A DNA stretch of 64,000 bases from Saxibacter everestensis (lineage in GTDB: Bacteria; Actinomycetota; Actinomycetes; Actinomycetales; Brevibacteriaceae): positions 1,021,856 through 1,085,855 of the forward strand of contig NZ_CP090958.1 in assembly GCF_025787225.1 (NCBI RefSeq). The letters are read 5' to 3'. Positions within the stretch are counted from its first letter, which is position 1. Every line of letters begins with the position of its first letter. The translations under genes were made by a program, and so were the position numbers. The notes beneath the pieces were generated by a model, which saw nothing but the letters and a program-made list of their open reading frames with translations, did no database searches and had not been told where the DNA came from. Positions 62,111 to 64,000 of this stretch are shown here, one piece after another.

Positions 62111-63759
62111 AACTTGTCAAGGTCGGCGCGGGATTTGCGTCGGCTGCGGCGCTCGTCGCAATCATCACCCTGCTATCGCGCGTCGTCGGCTTCGGCCGCT
62201 GGCTGGTCTTCGCGCCGACGGTCGGCTCTGAAGGCGTCGGTACCGCGTACCAGAGCGCCAACCTGGTGCCCAATATCCTGTTCGAGGTCGCGGTCGGCGG
62301 CGCGCTCGCCGGCGCCATTGTGCCGCTGCTTGCCGGTCCGATCTCTCGCGGCGCACGGCACGAAACCTCCCGGATAGCCTCCGCCCTGCTGACCTGGGCG
62401 ATCACCATCCTGTTTCCGGCCTCGATTCTGCTCGCCCTCCTGAGCCGGCCGCTCGCGGAGCTGATCGTCTCCTCAGGCGATAGTGCGCAGCAGGCGGCCG
62501 GGACTGTGGACCTGGCCGGCCGGCTGCTCCTGGTGTTCTCACCCCAGCTTCTGCTCTACGGCATCGGCGCGGTGCTGACCGGGGTGTTGCAGGCGCACCG
62601 GAAGTTCCTCTGGCCAGCCTTTGTGCCTTTACTGTCATCGCTGGTCGTTATCGGTGCCTACCTGGGCTACGGCGCGGTGACCGACGGCTCGATTCCGCAG
62701 CCCGCCGACGTTTCCGCCGGCGCCGAAGCGCTTCTGGCTTGGGGCACTACGGCAGGAGTTGTGGCGATATCTCTCCCGCTGCTACTGCCAACCCGGTCAA
62801 CCGGCGTCAGGCTGCGTCCCACCTGGAGGTTCCCGGACGGCGTGGCCAGGCGAGCCATCAGCCTGGCAGGCGCGGGCATCGTGGCGCTGCTTGCTCAGCA
62901 GGCAGCCGCGGTGGTGATGTTGACCTTCGCCAACCGCCACGGTGGCGAGAGCGTGCTGCCGGTTTTCAACTACACCCAGGCCGTGTACCTGCTGCCGTAT
63001 GCGGTGCTTATCGTTCCGCTGGCGACGGTTGCTTTCCCGCGACTGAGTGAACTTGCCGGGGCCGGAAACAAGGCCGAATTCGCCGAGCACGCAGCTCGAA
63101 CGACCAGGGTCGTCGTCGCCACCAACGCGCTGAGCATTTCGGCTCTGATAGCCGCGGCAATACCGGTCGGGCAATTCTTCGCCAACTTGCGCACCGAAGG
63201 ATCCACCGAGCCGTCCGAGGTCCTGCTCAGCATGGGCTCCGCGGTCGCCCTGATGGCCGTAGGTCTCTGGGGCTGGGGACTCGTGGCGCACCTCAGCCGC
63301 GCGCTGTACGCCCTGGAACGCGGCAGGCAGGCGGCAACGGCGACCGGAATCGGCTGGGCCGTTGCCGCGGCCGGTTACATCGGCTTCGGAGTCTTGTTCG
63401 CACGGCTGCTGCCGGGCGACCGGGGGAGCGCAACCCTGTTCGGCCTGGCCGCAGGAAACTCGCTCGGCATGCTGGTGGCCGGGGTGTTGCTGCTGATCGC
63501 GCTGCGCCGCTGCGCAGGCAAAGACGCCGTGCGCGACCTGCCCCGCACCATAATCGTCAGCACGGCAGGCAGCGTGGTGGCCGCGGCGGCCGGCTGGTTC
63601 GCTGCCGCGTGGCTGCTGCGGGTCGCCGAGCCGATCGGTCCGGTCAGCTCCGCGCTTGTCGCCGGAATTTTCGCCGCGCTGCTGGCTATCGCTATCGTTG
63701 TCGCCGTCGTGGTACTTGCCGACCGTTCGACCATAGCGGCCGCCAAAGCGCTCCGTTGA
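62107..63759 (+). CDS. murJ: MurJ/MviN-family lipid II flippase
   Basis: A 550-residue membrane protein with about 14 hydrophobic helices; LLSRVVGFGRWLVFA at the N-terminus, FNYTQAVYLLPYAVLIVPLATVAFPRLSE in the core and conserved arginines are characteristic of MurJ flippases, which move lipid II across the membrane. GTG 62107 overlaps the MraY-like gene by 4 bases. Together with that gene it forms an envelope module. The family includes non-MurJ MviN homologs, so strict MurJ function is likely but not certain. Confidence 0.88.
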   Translation: MKLVKVGAGFASAAALVAIITLLSRVVGFGRWLVFAPTVGSEGVGTAYQSANLVPNILFEVAVGGALAGAIVPLLAGPISRGARHETSRIASALLTWAITILFPASILLALLSRPLAELIVSSGDSAQQAAGTVDLAGRLLLVFSPQLLLYGIGAVLTGVLQAHRKFLWPAFVPLLSSLVVIGAYLGYGAVTDGSIPQPADVSAGAEALLAWGTTAGVVAISLPLLLPTRSTGVRLRPTWRFPDGVARRAISLAGAGIVALLAQQAAAVVMLTFANRHGGESVLPVFNYTQAVYLLPYAVLIVPLATVAFPRLSELAGAGNKAEFAEHAARTTRVVVATNALSISALIAAAIPVGQFFANLRTEGSTEPSEVLLSMGSAVALMAVGLWGWGLVAHLSRALYALERGRQAATATGIGWAVAAAGYIGFGVLFARLLPGDRGSATLFGLAAGNSLGMLVAGVLLLIALRRCAGKDAVRDLPRTIIVSTAGSVVAAAAGWFAAAWLLRVAEPIGPVSSALVAGIFAALLAIAIVVAVVVLADRSTIAAAKALR

Positions 63760-63815
63760 CCGCGAGCTGCCGGCGAGACGACTAAGAGAAACGCTACAGA
63801 TTGGGGGAACGGCTG

Positions 63816-64000
63816 ATGAGGATCGCGTTGTTGCTCGGCTCATCTGCCGGAGGTGTCGGCACGCATGTCGCCTCACTGGCGAGGGAATTCGGCCGGACGG
63901 GCCAGCCAGTCACTGTGATCGGCCCGCAGGCAACCGACAAACAGTTCGGCTTCTCCGGGACCGGCGGCGTCGAGTTCATCCCACTCGAGGTGCCGACCCG
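63816..64000 (+). CDS. glycosyltransferase family 4 protein, N-terminal part (partial)
   Basis: The window ends inside this gene. The 61 visible residues MRIALLLGSSAGGVGTHVAS and LAREFGRTGQPVTVIGPQAT match the N-terminal Rossmann domain of GT-B glycosyltransferases (family 4), where GGVGTH is the donor/acceptor loop. ATG 63816 with GGGGGAAC 6 bases upstream. Placed after murJ, a role in cell-envelope glycan synthesis is plausible but unproven. Confidence 0.75.
   Translation, partial: MRIALLLGSSAGGVGTHVASLAREFGRTGQPVTVIGPQATDKQFGFSGTGGVEFIPLEVPT

Overview
The window is high-GC chromosomal DNA from an actinomycete. Gene content and order fit Actinomycetota, most likely Micrococcales; a relative of Brevibacterium is a guess from the 16S and the gene order, not a firm call. 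The gene order matches well-known actinobacterial blocks: recA-recX-miaB-(dioxygenase-like)-miaA-dapF-methyltransferase-hflX-lexA; hisC-hisB-hisH-priA-SseB; infC-rpmI-rplT-trmH-pheS-pheT; argCJBDFRGH; tyrS; then TPR protein-HAD-tlyA-nadK-recN-steA-steB-MraY-like-murJ. Most genes overlap by 1-4 bases or nearly touch, so they are probably cotranscribed.

Layout. 1-9657: end of recA, then recX, miaB, an extradiol-dioxygenase-like protein, miaA, dapF, a convergent methyltransferase, hflX and a DinG-type helicase. 9659-12326: map with a divergent HTH regulator, then lexA and a divergent LysM protein with two LexA (SOS) boxes between them. 12336-16899: partial his operon (no hisD, hisF or hisI here). 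16900-21990: an accessory insertion in the conserved block, with a serine-recombinase fragment, a GNAT protein, an IS630-family transposase remnant, a large palindrome, an inositol monophosphatase family gene and a furA-katA operon. 21987-28588: DUF1844 gene, infC (ATT start), rpmI, rplT, an RNA methyltransferase and pheST. 28589-32287: an SDR enzyme, a secreted PKD/lipoprotein pair, REP-like repeats and a quinone oxidoreductase. 32524-41173: complete arginine pathway with its repressor, apparently driven by a leaderless promoter. 41178-44945: a serine hydrolase, an NCS1 permease and tyrS. 45011-51130: a complete 16S-23S-5S rRNA operon with promoters, antitermination/processing sequences and terminator, and no tRNA in the spacer. 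51263-63759: a 958-residue TPR protein with a huge Arg/Asp repeat region, then translation (tlyA), cofactor (nadK), repair (recN) and envelope/division genes (steA, steB, MraY-like, murJ). 63816-end: start of a glycosyltransferase.

Two signals stand out. First, short tandem duplications recur across the window: in-frame repeats inside recX, the dioxygenase-like gene, infC, tlyA, the SDR gene and the TPR gene, plus non-coding repeats and a 16-bp duplication at the nadK/recN junction. Second, the TPR protein next to the rRNA operon carries about 450 residues of Arg/Asp repeats and a polyacidic tail, which looks like a large intrinsically disordered, possibly condensate-forming or RNA-associated protein. 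I see no CRISPR array, no complete IS and no tRNA gene.
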